Shown: positions 9,030 to 19,059, numbered from the stretch's first letter. The stretch is DNA of 64,000 bases from Sandarakinorhabdus glacialis (GCF_014643455.1 NZ_BMJM01000004.1:124001-188000); one strand, 5' to 3'. The notes: a model not told the origin generated them from the letters alone. Made by a program: numbers and translations.

Positions 9030-9773
9030 ATGTCAGTTCAGCAGGTCGTGGTTCGGACGCAGGATGGCGCGTGTCCAGTGCAGGTGATGACGCCGGCAGG
9101 CGATGGGCCGTGGCCGGCGGTGATCATGTATATGGATGCGGGCGGGATCCGGCCGGCGATGAGTGCGATGGCGCAGCAGTCGGCGGATGCGGGGTATCTC
9201 GTGCTGCTGCCGGATATGTTTTATCGGTTTGGGCCGTATGGGCCGTTTGTGCCGCGGGAGGTGTTTGCCGGGGATTTCCGGGCTGTGCTGGGGCCTTTGA
9301 TGGCGACGACGGGTAACGACAAGGCCGCGGCGGATACTGGGGCGTTGCTGGCGTGGCTCGATACGCGCGGCGATGTTGCCGGGTGGCGCGTGGGGGCGGT
9401 GGGGTTCTGCATGGGCGGCGGCATGGCGATTGCGGCGGCGGCGACCTGGCCCGATCGCTTTGGCGCGGTGGCGAGCTTTCATGGCGGCAACCTGGCGACC
9501 GATGCGCCGACGAGTCCGCATTTGCTGGCGGGGGCGATCGAGGCGGAGGTTCTTGTGGCGGCGGCCGAGAATGATGGGAGCTATCCGCCGGCGATGGCGG
9601 CGCGGCTGGAGGCGGCGCTGACCGAGGGCGGGGTGCGGTACGAGGCGGAGACATATCCGGCGGCGCATGGCTGGATGATGCCGGATTTTCCGGTTTACGA
9701 TGAAGCGGCGGCGGAGCGGGGCTGGGCGGCGATGCTGGCGTTGTTCGGGCGGGCGCTGAACAGGGCGTTGTGA
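9030..9773 (+). CDS. Dienelactone hydrolase family protein
   Basis: This 247-residue alpha/beta hydrolase has the dienelactone hydrolase nucleophile elbow GFCMGG with C127, followed by D182 (ENDGSYP) and H213 (AAHGW) as the remaining triad members. Members hydrolyse dienelactone or other ester and lactone substrates in aromatic compound degradation, but no other such gene is nearby, so the role is open. A GGGAGTAG ribosome-binding region precedes the ATG at 9030. Confidence 0.88.
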   Translation: MSVQQVVVRTQDGACPVQVMTPAGDGPWPAVIMYMDAGGIRPAMSAMAQQSADAGYLVLLPDMFYRFGPYGPFVPREVFAGDFRAVLGPLMATTGNDKAAADTGALLAWLDTRGDVAGWRVGAVGFCMGGGMAIAAAATWPDRFGAVASFHGGNLATDAPTSPHLLAGAIEAEVLVAAAENDGSYPPAMAARLEAALTEGGVRYEAETYPAAHGWMMPDFPVYDEAAAERGWAAMLALFGRALNRAL

Positions 9774-9797
9774 TTGCGGCGAAACAGCTGTGAAATT

Positions 9798-10196
9798 CTA
9801 GTCGAAGTGCGCGATGCCATTGCCGAGGACGGCGAGCCACTGGTGCTTGCGGCCTTCGTAGACCGAATATTCGGGGGGCGGGAAATGCGGGTCGGCGAAG
9901 GCGCCGACGGCGACGGCGGTGAGGTCGGGCAAGCCCTGGTTGGTGTAGGTGACGGTGGCGCCGCAGGTGGGGCAGAAGCGGAAGGTGGCGCTCTCGCCGC
10001 TGTCGCCGATGCGTGACCATTCGCGGAAATCACCGGTCTGCTCGACCTGGTCGTCGGGCCAGCGGGCCTGGTAGGCGAAGGCGCTGCCCGAGCGTTTCTG
10101 GCATTCGAGGCAATGGCAGACCGAGACGCGGACGGGGTCGCCGGTGCAGGCGGCGCGGAACTGGCCACAGCGGCAGGTGGCGGTGCGAAGCGTCAT
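9798..10196 (-). CDS. GFA (Mss4-like) zinc-binding protein
   Basis: This small protein of 132 residues belongs to the GFA/CENP-V family. The zinc-binding cysteines are visible in TCRCG (C8, C10), VCHCLEC (C27, C29, C32) and FCPTCG in the second half. The family was named after a glutathione-dependent formaldehyde-activating enzyme, but the activity of most members is unknown. It is convergent with the dienelactone hydrolase gene, only 24 bases apart. Confidence 0.85.
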   Translation of the reverse strand: MTLRTATCRCGQFRAACTGDPVRVSVCHCLECQKRSGSAFAYQARWPDDQVEQTGDFREWSRIGDSGESATFRFCPTCGATVTYTNQGLPDLTAVAVGAFADPHFPPPEYSVYEGRKHQWLAVLGNGIAHFD

Positions 10197-10232
10197 GGCG
10201 GGAAGCTACCGCGTCGGGAGGCGCGTCGCCAG

Positions 10233-11009
10233 CTATTCGGCGGGCCTGTCTTCTTCTTCGCTGAAGCTGATGCGGATGCGAACCCAGGCGCCGACGAGGG
10301 GTTTGCCGCCGACGCGGGGCGGGCGGACGCGGAATTGCCAGGCGGCTTCGCGCATGGCGCTGGCGAGGCGCGAGCCGGGGGGCGAATCGCCGAGCTCGCG
10401 GCAGTCGTCGACCTTGAAGCGCTCGATGGTGCGGCAGGCGATCAAGGCCCAGGCACCCTTGGGGGCACCCTTGGGGAGGTAGAAGGCGAGTTCGGCGTTG
10501 GTCGGTTCGCGTTGCCATTCGGCGTTGTAGAGACGCTCGCCGCCGGGGCCTTCGCCGGGGCCATAGGCGGTCTCGCTGTCCTCGCCGTTGCCGACATCGG
10601 CCGATTCAGGGGCGGAATTCTGGTTGGGCAGCTTGGAGATGTCGATGGCATCGAAGAGGAGTTTGTCGAACAGCTTGGGCTGCGGTGGCAGCGGCGGCTG
10701 GACCGGCGGGGCGATCGGTTTCTTGGGCGAGGGCTTGGGCCGGGCCTCGGTCTTTTTCTTGGGCGATGGTTTTTCGACCGGCTTGGGAGCCGGCGGCGGC
10801 ATCATCTCGAAGATTTTCGGTTCGTCCGGGCGCGTGGGACTTTGCGGCGGCGACAGCAGCAGCAGGATGAGGGCCAGCAGGATGTGGACAGCGAGGACGA
10901 TCAGCAGCGCGATCGTCCGGCGCCGATCGGGGAACAGCTCGGCCCACCATTGCCGGGTCGGCAGAAGCGCGGCCAACCGGTTGGGGGCGTTGAGAGTGGC
11001 CGCGGGCAT
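10233..11009 (-). CDS. TonB-like energy-transducer type protein
   Basis: The 258-residue protein has a cytoplasmic N terminus, one membrane segment at about residues 30-48 (ALLIVLAVHILLALILLLL), then a long proline/lysine-rich linker (PPPAPKPVEKPSPKKK and similar), and a C-terminal domain that resembles TonB-type domains. This layout fits a periplasm-spanning TonB-like protein, but no ExbB/ExbD genes are near. The open frame extends to 12,011 only as an antisense artefact of dapD; the ATG at 11,009 gives a sensible membrane anchor. Confidence 0.6.
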   Translation of the reverse strand: MPAATLNAPNRLAALLPTRQWWAELFPDRRRTIALLIVLAVHILLALILLLLSPPQSPTRPDEPKIFEMMPPPAPKPVEKPSPKKKTEARPKPSPKKPIAPPVQPPLPPQPKLFDKLLFDAIDISKLPNQNSAPESADVGNGEDSETAYGPGEGPGGERLYNAEWQREPTNAELAFYLPKGAPKGAWALIACRTIERFKVDDCRELGDSPPGSRLASAMREAAWQFRVRPPRVGGKPLVGAWVRIRISFSEEEDRPAE

Positions 11010-11059
11010 CGACAGTGAGGATCTTACTCGAACAGGGGGAGCCGCGACCGGGCGGTGCT

Positions 11060-11908
11060 TCAGTCGCGCAGCAGCTCGTTGATGGCGGTCTTGCTGCGGG
11101 TCTGGGCGTCGACGGTCTTGACGATGACGGCGCAATAAAGGCCGGGGCCGGGGGAGCCGTCGGGAAGCGCCTTGCCGGGCAAAGTGCCGGAGACGACGAC
11201 GGCATAGGGGGGCACCTTGCCGATGTGGATCTGGCCGGTGGCGCGGTCGATGATCCTGGTCGAGGCGCCGAGGTAGACGCCCATCGCGAGGACCGCGCCT
11301 TCGCCGACTTCGACACCCTCGGCGACTTCGGCCCGGGCGCCGATGAAGGCGCCGTCGCCGATGATGACGGGGCCAGCCTGGAGCGGTTCGAGGACGCCGC
11401 CGATGCCGATGCCGCCCGACAAATGGACGCCCTCGCCGATCTGGGCGCAGCTGCCGACGGTGGCCCAGGTATCGACCATGGTGCCCTTGCCGACGCGCGC
11501 GCCGATGTTGACGAAGCTGGGCATCAGGATGGCGCCGGGGGCGATATAGGCGCCGCGGCGCACGATGGCGCCGGGAACGGCGCGGAAGCCGGCGGTTTCG
11601 AAGCGGCCGGCGTCCCAGCCGTCGAACTTGGTCGGCACCTTGTCCCACCAGCCGCCGCCGAGGCCGGAGATGCCGGGGCCGCCGGGTATGCGAACGTTGG
11701 GGTTGAGGCGGAACGACAGGAGGACGGCTTTCTTGAGCCATTGGTTGACCAGCCAGCCGCCGGCGCCATCGGGCTCGGCAACGCGGAGTTCGCCGGCGTC
11801 GAGGCCTTCGAGTGCGGCTTCGACGGCCTGGCGGAGCTCGCCCTGGGTAGCGACGGATACGGTGTCGCGGGCGTCCCAGCCGGCTTCGATGACAGAGGTG
11901 ATGTTCAT
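11060..11908 (-). CDS. dapD: 2,3,4,5-tetrahydropyridine-2,6-dicarboxylate N-succinyltransferase
   Basis: DapD transfers a succinyl group from succinyl-CoA to tetrahydrodipicolinate in lysine and meso-diaminopimelate synthesis. The 282-residue protein has the left-handed beta-helix hexapeptide region (for example [19 protein letters not shown], then [17 protein letters not shown]) and the conserved end of the family. It overlaps the upstream HAD nucleotidase gene by four bases, so the two are co-transcribed. Confidence 0.96.
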   Translation of the reverse strand: MNITSVIEAGWDARDTVSVATQGELRQAVEAALEGLDAGELRVAEPDGAGGWLVNQWLKKAVLLSFRLNPNVRIPGGPGISGLGGGWWDKVPTKFDGWDAGRFETAGFRAVPGAIVRRGAYIAPGAILMPSFVNIGARVGKGTMVDTWATVGSCAQIGEGVHLSGGIGIGGVLEPLQAGPVIIGDGAFIGARAEVAEGVEVGEGAVLAMGVYLGASTRIIDRATGQIHIGKVPPYAVVVSGTLPGKALPDGSPGPGLYCAVIVKTVDAQTRSKTAINELLRD

Positions 11909-12570
11909 GCGGTCTCCTGCGCGGCGAGCACTTCAGTGAGCCAGGCGCTGACTTCGGTGATGGTGTAGTCGATATGATCGCGGGCGTCGCCGGGACCTTG
12001 TTCGGAACCATTGTCGATCCATACCGTCGTCATGCCGATGGCTTTTGCCGGCACGAGGTTGCGGGCCATGTCCTCGACGAACACCGATTTGCGGGGATCG
12101 ATGGCGTGGGCGGCGCAGAGCCCGGCATAGGCGGGGGCCTGGGGCTTGGGGACGTAGCCGAGCGCGTGGATGTCGTAGAGCGCGTCGAAGCTTTCGGACA
12201 GGCCGAGCTGGGCGAGGACACGGTTGGCATAGGCGGCGTCGGCGTTGGTGAAGACGAACTTGCGGCCAGGCAGCCGGGCGATAAGCGCGGCGAGTTCGGG
12301 ATGCGGGGTGACGACGCGGACGTCGACATCATGGACGCGGGCGAGAAAATCGTGCGGGTCGACGCCGTGTTCGGCCATCAGGCCGGGGAGCGTCATGCCG
12401 TGGCTGTGGAACAGCGATTTCTGGATGCGATGGGCCTCGGCGGCGTCGCAGGCGAGCAGGTCCTGGATGAAGGCGCCCATGTGGACGTCGATCTGGGCGA
12501 ACAGGTTGGCGCTCGCCGGGTACAGCGTGTTGTCGAGGTCGAAGATCCAGTTTTCGATATGATCGAGCAT
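11905..12570 (-). CDS. HAD-family pyrimidine 5'-nucleotidase
   Basis: The 221-residue protein is a haloacid-dehalogenase-type hydrolase of the pyrimidine 5'-nucleotidase (SDT1/YjjG-like) group. The nucleophile motif is FDLDNTLYP with D11 and D13; VFTNAD provides motif II and VFVEDMARN motif IV. It should dephosphorylate pyrimidine nucleoside monophosphates, though the substrate range of such enzymes is wide. The same gene commonly lies directly before dapD in sphingomonads, as it does here with an ATGA overlap. Confidence 0.85.
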   Translation of the reverse strand: MLDHIENWIFDLDNTLYPASANLFAQIDVHMGAFIQDLLACDAAEAHRIQKSLFHSHGMTLPGLMAEHGVDPHDFLARVHDVDVRVVTPHPELAALIARLPGRKFVFTNADAAYANRVLAQLGLSESFDALYDIHALGYVPKPQAPAYAGLCAAHAIDPRKSVFVEDMARNLVPAKAIGMTTVWIDNGSEQGPGDARDHIDYTITEVSAWLTEVLAAQETA

Positions 12571-12697
12571 GGGGCCTGTTAAGCGCCCGGGAGCCTGCCG
12601 ACAAGCGCGGGAGGCAGGCTCCGTCCCCTCGTGCGGTACTTAACTTGCGGCAGCCGATTCATTATGGACATGATATCGGGACTTTTGGGGACGTAGC

Positions 12698-14968
12698 TTG
12701 ACGGCAACGAGGACGATCATCGCGGCCTTGGGATTGCTCTTGGGATTGGCAGCGCCTGTCGTTGCCGAACAGGTGTTGGTGCCAGCAATTGTGCCCGTGC
12801 CGGTGCCGGTGCCGCCCGCCTTCACCGCGACCGAACGGCCGCGTATCGGGCTGGTGCTCGGCGGCGGCGGTGCCAAGGGCTTCATGCATATCGGCGTCAT
12901 CGAGGAGCTCGAGCGCCGGCGCATCCCGATCGACGTGATTGCCGGCACCAGCATGGGGGCCGTCGTCGGCAGCATGTACGCGATCGGCAACGACGCCCAT
13001 GAGATCAAGGCGATCGCCAAGGCCATCGACTGGACGACGGTGTTCACCGATACCGCCAACCGCAACGACCTGTCGTTCCGCCGCAAGCGCGAGGTGCGCG
13101 ACATCCTGCTCAATTTCCGGCTGAACGTCGATGATGGGCGGCCGGTGCTGCCGACCGGCGTGCTCGGTGGGCAGCGATTGTTCGCCACCGTCCAGCAATT
13201 GCTGGCGCCGTGGCGTGCCACCGATGATTTCGACCGGCTGGCGATCCCGTACCGTGCCGTCGCGACCAATATCGTCACCGGCGACGCGGTGGTGATCGGC
13301 AGCGGCAATTTGTCGACCGCGGTGTTTGCCAGCATGTCGATCCCGGCAGCTTTCCCACCGGTCGAGCGTGAGGGGTTGCTGCTGGTCGATGGCGGCATCT
13401 CGAACAACCTGCCGATCGACGTGGCGCGCCGGATGGGTGTCGATATCGTCATCGTCGTCAATGTTGGCGAACCGCCGGCATCGGCGGACCGCATCCGCAG
13501 CGCCTTCAGCGTCGTCAACCAGATGCAGTTGCTGCTGGGGCATGACGCGGTTCGGCGGCAACTCGAAACGCTGGGACCGCGCGACGTGCTGATCGAGCCC
13601 GACATCACCGGGTTCGGCGTGACCGCGTTCGACCGGCTCGACGATGGCATCGCGCGAGGCAAGGACGCCGCCGAGAAAGCCGGCGGCAAGCTCGCTTCGC
13701 TGTCGGTAAGCGAGGCGCAATGGAGCCAATACATGGCGGAGCGCGATGCCCGCCGCCACCCGGCGCCGATCCGCATCGACGCGGTGGTGATTGCCAACAG
13801 TTCGATCAAGGTGCCGACCGAGGATATCGCGCCATTGGTGACGACACGCCCCGGCGACACGCTGGATGGCAACATCATGGCGCGCGACGTGGCGCGGATC
13901 TTTGCCCTCGATGAGTTCGAGCGGGTCAATTACGACACCGATGCTGTCGACACCGGCAACGGGGTGATGCGAAATACCCTGACGGTCAATGCGCTGGGTA
14001 CGCGCGGGGCGCAGAAATACTGGCAGGCCGGGCTGTTGATCGCCAGCAACTTCGGCACGCAAGCCGATTTCGACCTTGCCGTGGCGTTCACCGACCGGAA
14101 TTTCCTGGGGACCGGGGCCGAAGGGCGCGGCTTTGCCCGGGTCGGCAACGACGTGCAGTTCGATGTCAGCCTGTACAAGCAGGTCGGCAACTGGTTCGTC
14201 GAGCCGGTCGCCTTCTACCAGCGCTATACACGCGTGTTCGTCCGGACCGGGTCGACGTCGGTTGTCGACGCGGTGCAGGTGTCGCGTATCGGCACCGGCA
14301 TCGATGGCGGCAGGGTGTTCGGCAACTGGGGCGAATTTCGCGTCGGCGCGCGCATCGGCGGGCTCAATCCGATCGAGGCGACGGGATTCAACGTCCCACC
14401 CGGGTGGAATCGCGATGTCGACTGGCGCGCGGGCTTTACCGTCGACACGCTCGATTCGGTGACGTTTCCGCGCCAGGGGGTTTTCGCGCAGGTGCAGTTC
14501 GTCGACCATGTCACGTCGCTCGGCGGACAATTCAGCCGTAATACCTTCAGCGTCAACGTCCAAAAGCCGATCAGCCGTGGCCGCGCAACGGTCGTCCTCG
14601 GCGCCCGCCTCGGCACGTCTTCCGATGTCACCAACGACTTCCTCGGCGATTTCCAGCTTGGCGGCTTTCTCAACCTGTCGGGACTGACGCAGAACTCGCT
14701 GATCGGGCCAAAGGTCATGTTCGGTCGGGCGGTCGGCTTTTATCGATTGAGCGACAAGTCGCCGATCCTCGATTTGCCGATCTATGTCGGCGGTTCGATC
14801 GAGGCGGGCAATGTCTGGGATGTCACCGGCAACATCTCGCTGGACAGCCTGCGCACGGCGGCCAGTGCCTTTGTCGCCGCGGATACGATCCTGGGGCCGG
14901 TGTTCCTCGGCTATGGCAACAGCCGGGGCAATGGCGCGGTCTATCTGTCGATCGGGCGTATTTTCTAG
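12698..14968 (+). CDS. Patatin-like phospholipase fused to an outer-membrane barrel (type Vd autotransporter)
   Basis: This 756-residue protein begins with a signal peptide ending near residue 23, followed by a patatin domain with oxyanion motif GGGGAKG (55-61), nucleophile GTSMG (S85) and the DGG motif with D231. After about residue 340 comes a POTRA-like segment, and the last 300 or so residues are a BamA/Omp85-type beta barrel ending in phenylalanine (SIGRIF). This is the architecture of PlpD-type autotransporters, in which the barrel carries the lipase to the cell surface. A TTG start at 12,698 with GGGGACG upstream is the only one that keeps the signal peptide. Confidence 0.9.
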   Translation: MTATRTIIAALGLLLGLAAPVVAEQVLVPAIVPVPVPVPPAFTATERPRIGLVLGGGGAKGFMHIGVIEELERRRIPIDVIAGTSMGAVVGSMYAIGNDAHEIKAIAKAIDWTTVFTDTANRNDLSFRRKREVRDILLNFRLNVDDGRPVLPTGVLGGQRLFATVQQLLAPWRATDDFDRLAIPYRAVATNIVTGDAVVIGSGNLSTAVFASMSIPAAFPPVEREGLLLVDGGISNNLPIDVARRMGVDIVIVVNVGEPPASADRIRSAFSVVNQMQLLLGHDAVRRQLETLGPRDVLIEPDITGFGVTAFDRLDDGIARGKDAAEKAGGKLASLSVSEAQWSQYMAERDARRHPAPIRIDAVVIANSSIKVPTEDIAPLVTTRPGDTLDGNIMARDVARIFALDEFERVNYDTDAVDTGNGVMRNTLTVNALGTRGAQKYWQAGLLIASNFGTQADFDLAVAFTDRNFLGTGAEGRGFARVGNDVQFDVSLYKQVGNWFVEPVAFYQRYTRVFVRTGSTSVVDAVQVSRIGTGIDGGRVFGNWGEFRVGARIGGLNPIEATGFNVPPGWNRDVDWRAGFTVDTLDSVTFPRQGVFAQVQFVDHVTSLGGQFSRNTFSVNVQKPISRGRATVVLGARLGTSSDVTNDFLGDFQLGGFLNLSGLTQNSLIGPKVMFGRAVGFYRLSDKSPILDLPIYVGGSIEAGNVWDVTGNISLDSLRTAASAFVAADTILGPVFLGYGNSRGNGAVYLSIGRIF

Positions 14969-15018
14969 GATCGGCGTCGGGTCGTTTGGGTTGGCTTCGA
15001 GGGTGGCTCATTTGCGCG

Positions 15019-15060
15019 GAGAAGCAACTGGGTCCCGGGTCGAGCCCGGGATGACAGGTT
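15019..15060. repeat. Intergenic palindromic repeat, family A
   Basis: This is a copy of a dispersed element with core GTCCCGGGTCGAGCCCGGGA followed by TGACAGG, preceded by GAAGCAACTG. Other copies lie at 41,841-41,880, 56,081-56,118 and 58,061-58,102, always between genes. Confidence 0.75.
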
Positions 15061-15093
15061 GATCGCGATGCCTTGATCCGGTGAGCCCGTGGC

Positions 15094-15750
15094 TTAGCCG
15101 ATGCTGAAACTTTGCTTGATGCCGTCGACGATGAACTGGGCCGCAAGTGCCGCGAGGACGACGCCGAGGAGGCGGGTGAGGGCGCCTTCGAACTTGGCGC
15201 CCATCAGCCGCATCAACGGCCCCGCCATGAGCAGCGAGACGAGGGTGATCAGCATGACGGCGAGCAGCGCCAGCATGACGACGAGCGATTCTTCCCAGCC
15301 GTGGCTGCGCGCCGAGAGCAGCATGATCGCCGCCAGCGAACCGGGGCCGGCGAGCATCGGGATGGCCATCGGGAAAACCGAGATGTCCTCCGACTCGATG
15401 GTCTTGTCGGCAGCGGCAGCGGCGGAGATGACTTCCTCGGCGCGGTGCTCGCGGCGCTCGGTGCGTTTTTCGAAGACCATGTCGATGGCGATCAGGAAGA
15501 CCATGATGCCGCCAGCGATCTTGAACGCCGGCAGGCTGATGCCGAGCGCGCCGAGAAAGGCCTGGCCACCGAGCGCGAACGCCACCAGCACGGCGCTGGC
15601 AATGGCGACCGAGCGGAATGCCATCGAGCGGCGATGGGCAGTGCCGGCGCCGTTGGTCAGGCTCGAGAAGATCGGCACGCAGCCGGGCGGATCGAGCACC
15701 ACGAACAGTGTCACGAACGCCGAGACGAACAGTGCGAGCAGCGAGTCCAT
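15094..15750 (-). CDS. MarC family membrane protein
   Basis: The 218-residue protein has six predicted membrane segments and the MarC-family signature VLDPPGCVPIF near the N terminus and AIPMLAGPGSLAAIMLL in the middle. The family's function is not settled; the original link to multiple antibiotic resistance was withdrawn. The start ATG shares one base with the TAA stop of folD (TAATG), so it is the last gene of the yggT-DUF167-folD-marC operon. Confidence 0.88.
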   Translation of the reverse strand: MDSLLALFVSAFVTLFVVLDPPGCVPIFSSLTNGAGTAHRRSMAFRSVAIASAVLVAFALGGQAFLGALGISLPAFKIAGGIMVFLIAIDMVFEKRTERREHRAEEVISAAAAADKTIESEDISVFPMAIPMLAGPGSLAAIMLLSARSHGWEESLVVMLALLAVMLITLVSLLMAGPLMRLMGAKFEGALTRLLGVVLAALAAQFIVDGIKQSFSIG

Positions 15751-16616
15751 TATGATACTCGGGCTTTTGCGGCTTGCAGCGTGTTGGCGAGCAGGCCGGC
15801 GATGGTCATCGGGCCGACGCCGCCGGGGACGGGGGTGATCCAGCCGGCGCGGGCGCGGGCGGGTTCGAATTCGATGTCGCCAACCAGGCGGGCCTTGCCG
15901 TCGGCGCCCGTGACGCGGTTGGTGCCGACATCGATAACGCAGGCGCCGGGCCGGATCCATTCGCCCTTGACGAGGCCAGCGACGCCGACCGCGGCGACGA
16001 CGATCTCGGCGCGGGCGACGTGCGCGGCGAGGTCGCGGGTGCGGCTGTGGGCGATGGTGACGGTGGCGCTCTTGGCGAGCAGCAGCGCCGCCATCGGCTT
16101 GCCGACGATGTTCGAGCGGCCGATGACCAGGGCTTCCTTGCCCGAAATGTCGCCGAGCGCCTCGAGGATGAGCAGCAGGCATCCAGCGGGCGTGCACGGT
16201 ACCAGGGCGTCGAGACCCGCCGAGAGCTTGCCGACGTTGATCGGGTGGAAGCCGTCGACGTCCTTGGCCGGGTCGACCGCAGCAAGGACGCGATCGGTAT
16301 CGATGTGGCGCGGCAACGGAAGTTGGACGAGGATGCCGTCGACGGTTGGGTCGGCATTGAGCGCGGCGATGAGCGCCAGCAGCTCGGGTTCGCTGGTCTC
16401 GGCGGGCAGGATGTGTTCGGCCGAGACCATGCCGGCTTCGCGGGTGGCGACGCCCTTCATGCGGACATAGACGGCGCTGGCGGGATCCTGGCCGACGAGG
16501 ACGACGCTGAGCCCCGGCGCGCGGCCATGGGCGGCGGCGAATTCGGCGACGCCGGCGGCGACGGTGGTGCGCAGGGCGAGGCCGCGCGCCTTGCCGTCGA
16601 TGATGATGGCGGTCAT
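15750..16616 (-). CDS. folD: Bifunctional methylenetetrahydrofolate dehydrogenase / methenyltetrahydrofolate cyclohydrolase
   Basis: FolD interconverts 5,10-methylene-, 5,10-methenyl- and 10-formyl-tetrahydrofolate with NADP in one-carbon metabolism. The 288-residue protein has the active-site YVRMKG stretch near residue 50, the QLPLPRHID motif, KDVDGFHP, and PCTPAGC followed by [13 protein letters not shown] of the Rossmann domain, and ends with [15 protein letters not shown]. It starts 10 bases after the DUF167 stop and ends in the start codon of marC. Confidence 0.96.
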   Translation of the reverse strand: MTAIIIDGKARGLALRTTVAAGVAEFAAAHGRAPGLSVVLVGQDPASAVYVRMKGVATREAGMVSAEHILPAETSEPELLALIAALNADPTVDGILVQLPLPRHIDTDRVLAAVDPAKDVDGFHPINVGKLSAGLDALVPCTPAGCLLLILEALGDISGKEALVIGRSNIVGKPMAALLLAKSATVTIAHSRTRDLAAHVARAEIVVAAVGVAGLVKGEWIRPGACVIDVGTNRVTGADGKARLVGDIEFEPARARAGWITPVPGGVGPMTIAGLLANTLQAAKARVS

Positions 16617-16626
16617 TAGGCGGCGC

Positions 16627-16953
16627 TCATGCAGCGGGGGTTACCAGCGCCTGGCAGCGATGCAGGAGCTGGACCGGGTCGCCGTCGATCATCAGTGTTT
16701 TCAGGCGCACGGTGGTGCCCATGACGACCTCGACGCTGGTTTTCGGCACGCCGAGCCATTTCGCGACGATCTTTTCGACGGCTTCGTTGGCGTCGCCATC
16801 GACAGGGGCAGCGGCGACGCGGACGCTGATATGGGGTTCCTCATCGGCATCGGCGCCGATGCCTTCGACGGCATCGCGGCCGCCGCGCGGGGTGACGCGG
16901 ACGCGCAGGCGGACGCCGCCGACAACAGGGGACCAGGCGTGTGGAAGGCTCAT
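16627..16953 (-). CDS. DUF167 family protein (YggU-like)
   Basis: The 108-residue protein belongs to the DUF167 family, with the recognisable [15 protein letters not shown] block and the [21 protein letters not shown] helix. The function is unknown. In many bacteria this gene follows yggT, as here, where the ATG overlaps the yggT stop by one base (TGATG). Confidence 0.85.
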   Translation of the reverse strand: MSLPHAWSPVVGGVRLRVRVTPRGGRDAVEGIGADADEEPHISVRVAAAPVDGDANEAVEKIVAKWLGVPKTSVEVVMGTTVRLKTLMIDGDPVQLLHRCQALVTPAA

Positions 16954-17252
16954 CAGGCGGTCATGTCGAGCAGGATCGCCGGCAGGCCGCGCTGGACGAG
17001 CATGATGAGCAGGATGAGCACCATCGGCGACAGGTCGATGCCGCCCATGTCGGGCAGGATTCGGCGGATCGGCCGCAGCATCGGATTGAAGAAGCGGTCG
17101 AGCCCGGTGACGAGGCCGCGGACGAAGCCGTTCTGCATGTTGACGACGTTGAAGGCGATCAGCCACGACAGCACCGCCCAGATCACCAGCGCCCAGATCA
17201 GCCATTGTAGGGCCATCGTGATGAGTCCGACGACGACGAACAGGGTATTCAT
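16953..17252 (-). CDS. YggT family membrane protein
   Basis: This 99-residue protein has two hydrophobic segments typical of YggT, and the conserved linker RFFNPMLRPIRRILPDMGGIDLSPM between them. YggT-type proteins have been linked to osmotic tolerance and, in plastids, to nucleoid or membrane-complex organisation; the bacterial role is not firmly known. The frame is open to 17,327, but the ATG at 17,252 starts the first membrane segment. It is the first gene of the operon that includes DUF167, folD and marC. Confidence 0.87.
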   Translation of the reverse strand: MNTLFVVVGLITMALQWLIWALVIWAVLSWLIAFNVVNMQNGFVRGLVTGLDRFFNPMLRPIRRILPDMGGIDLSPMVLILLIMLVQRGLPAILLDMTA

Positions 17253-17342
17253 GCAAGGAATCCGCTTCTGGATCGGCGGCTCCGGGCCGCGCGCACAGGC
17301 ATTACCCTGCGCACAGCGCAGCGGCAATGCGTAGTAGCGGGC

Positions 17343-18122
17343 TCAACCGCCGGGTGTTGCGGCCGATCCGGCGAGCAGGCCGCCGTCGATGTGGAACTCG
17401 CTTCCGGTGACATAGGCGGATTCGTCGCTGGCGAGGTAGACGGCCATCGCCGCGACCTCGTCCACGGTGCCGAAGCGCTTGAGCGGGGTGTCGACGACGA
17501 GCGCTGCCATGATCGCGGCGCGATCGGGGCCGGTGCCGATCATGGCTTCCCACATCGGCGTCAGGATGGCGGCGGGGTGGATGGAATTGCAGCGCACCGC
17601 GAGGTCGGTTTGCGCGCACCAGAGCGCTACGGTCTTGCTGTGGTTGCGGACGGCGGCCTTGGAAGAGGCATAGGCAGCGGCGGCGGGGATGCCGACCAGC
17701 CCCGAGCGCGACGAAATGTTGATGATCGAGCCGGTGCCGTGCGGGCGCATCGCGGCGATGGCGGCGCGGCAGCCGAGGAACGTCCCGTCGAGGTTGACGG
17801 CGTGGACGGCGCGCCAATCGGCGAGGCTGGCGTGTTCGGGGTCGTGCGGGCCCGGGCTGGCTTCGAAGCCAGTAATGCCGGCGTTGTTGACGAGGATGTC
17901 GAGGCGCGGGATGGCAGCCATCGCGGCGGCCCAATCGGATTCTTCGCGCACGTCGAGGTGGAGGAAGTGGCCGCCGATGACGTCGGCTATAGCCTGTCCG
18001 GCGGGATCGATGTCGATCACCCAGACGGTGGCACCCTCGGCGGCGAAGCGGCGGGCGATGGCTTCGCCGATGCCGCGGGCGGCGCCGGTGACGAGGGCGG
18101 TCTTGTTCGCGAGTCTTGTCAT
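17343..18122 (-). CDS. SDR family oxidoreductase
   Basis: This protein of 259 residues is a classical short-chain dehydrogenase. It shows TGAARGIG for cofactor binding near residue 12, LDVRE, NNAG near residue 82, the catalytic YASSK and the C-terminal [12 protein letters not shown]. An alternative in-frame ATG lies four codons upstream. It diverges from the 3-hydroxyacyl-CoA dehydrogenase gene across a 67-base gap, which may hold promoters for both. The substrate is unknown, though the neighbour suggests acyl-CoA or hydroxyacid metabolism. Confidence 0.88.
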   Translation of the reverse strand: MTRLANKTALVTGAARGIGEAIARRFAAEGATVWVIDIDPAGQAIADVIGGHFLHLDVREESDWAAAMAAIPRLDILVNNAGITGFEASPGPHDPEHASLADWRAVHAVNLDGTFLGCRAAIAAMRPHGTGSIINISSRSGLVGIPAAAAYASSKAAVRNHSKTVALWCAQTDLAVRCNSIHPAAILTPMWEAMIGTGPDRAAIMAALVVDTPLKRFGTVDEVAAMAVYLASDESAYVTGSEFHIDGGLLAGSAATPGG

Positions 18123-18189
18123 GGGGGTTGGCATAACCGGGTTTGCCGCGCGGGCAAGGCTCGCTACAGCCGGCGCATAGGAGATTCGC

Positions 18190-19059
18190 ATGCAGACAAT
18201 CGGGGTTATCGGCGCAGGGCTCATGGGCAATGGCATCGCGCATGTGTCGGCGCTGGCGGGGTATGATGTCATTTTGTCGGACGTCGAGATGGCACGGGCG
18301 GAGGCGGCGCGGGCGACGATCGCGAAGAACCTAGGGCGCGGTGTGTCGAAGGGGCTGGTTACGCAGGGCGATGCCGATGCGGCGATGACGCGGATCAGCC
18401 TGACCACCGACAGCGCTGCCTTTGCCGCTGCCGATCTCGTTATCGAGGCGGCGACCGAGAGCGAGGCGGTGAAGGTGAAGATTTTCGCCGGGCTGACGCC
18501 GCATCTGAAGGCGGGAGCGTTGATCGCGACCAATACCTCGTCGATCTCGATCACGCGGCTGGCGGCGGCGACGGATCGGCCGGAGCGGTTTACCGGGCTG
18601 CATTTCTTCAATCCGGTGCCGCTGATGACGCTTGTGGAGATCATCCCGGGGCTCGCGACGTCAGCGCAAACCAAGGCGGCGATGCATGGCTTTGCAGCAA
18701 AGATCGGCAAGACCGCGATCGAGGCAGCCGACAGCCCGGCGTTTATCGTCAACCGCATCCTGTGCCCGATGCTCAACGAGGCGATCTTTGCGCTGGGCGA
18801 AGGCGTCGGCAGCGTGACGGATATCGATGCCGGGCTGAAGCTGGGCGCCAATCACCCGATGGGGCCGTTGACGCTCGCCGATTTCGTCGGGCTCGACACG
18901 CTGCTCAGCATCATGCGGGTGATGCAGGAGGCGACCGGCGACCCGAAATACCGCCCGGCGCCGCTGCTGGTGAAATATGTCGAGGCGGGCTGGTACGGGA
19001 AGAAATCCGGCCGCGGGTTCTACGATTATTCGGGTGCGGAGCCGGTGCCGACGCGCTGA
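18190..19059 (+). CDS. 3-hydroxybutyryl-CoA dehydrogenase
   Basis: The 289-residue protein is a 3-hydroxyacyl-CoA dehydrogenase of the short (Hbd/PaaH) type, which interconverts 3-hydroxyacyl-CoA and acetoacetyl-CoA with NAD(P). The Rossmann motif [13 protein letters not shown] begins at residue 5, TNTSSISIT and the catalytic His in [11 protein letters not shown] follow, and the C-terminal domain has [13 protein letters not shown] and [18 protein letters not shown]. Its 3' end overlaps the convergent MerR gene by 34 bases. The likely role is butanoate or polyhydroxyalkanoate-linked metabolism. Confidence 0.93.
   Translation: MQTIGVIGAGLMGNGIAHVSALAGYDVILSDVEMARAEAARATIAKNLGRGVSKGLVTQGDADAAMTRISLTTDSAAFAAADLVIEAATESEAVKVKIFAGLTPHLKAGALIATNTSSISITRLAAATDRPERFTGLHFFNPVPLMTLVEIIPGLATSAQTKAAMHGFAAKIGKTAIEAADSPAFIVNRILCPMLNEAIFALGEGVGSVTDIDAGLKLGANHPMGPLTLADFVGLDTLLSIMRVMQEATGDPKYRPAPLLVKYVEAGWYGKKSGRGFYDYSGAEPVPTR

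Noticed and set aside
10233-12011. 592-codon frame that would fuse the TonB-like protein to an upstream part
   Set aside because: The upstream half is an antisense arginine/proline-rich shadow of dapD; the membrane anchor at 11,009 marks the true start region.
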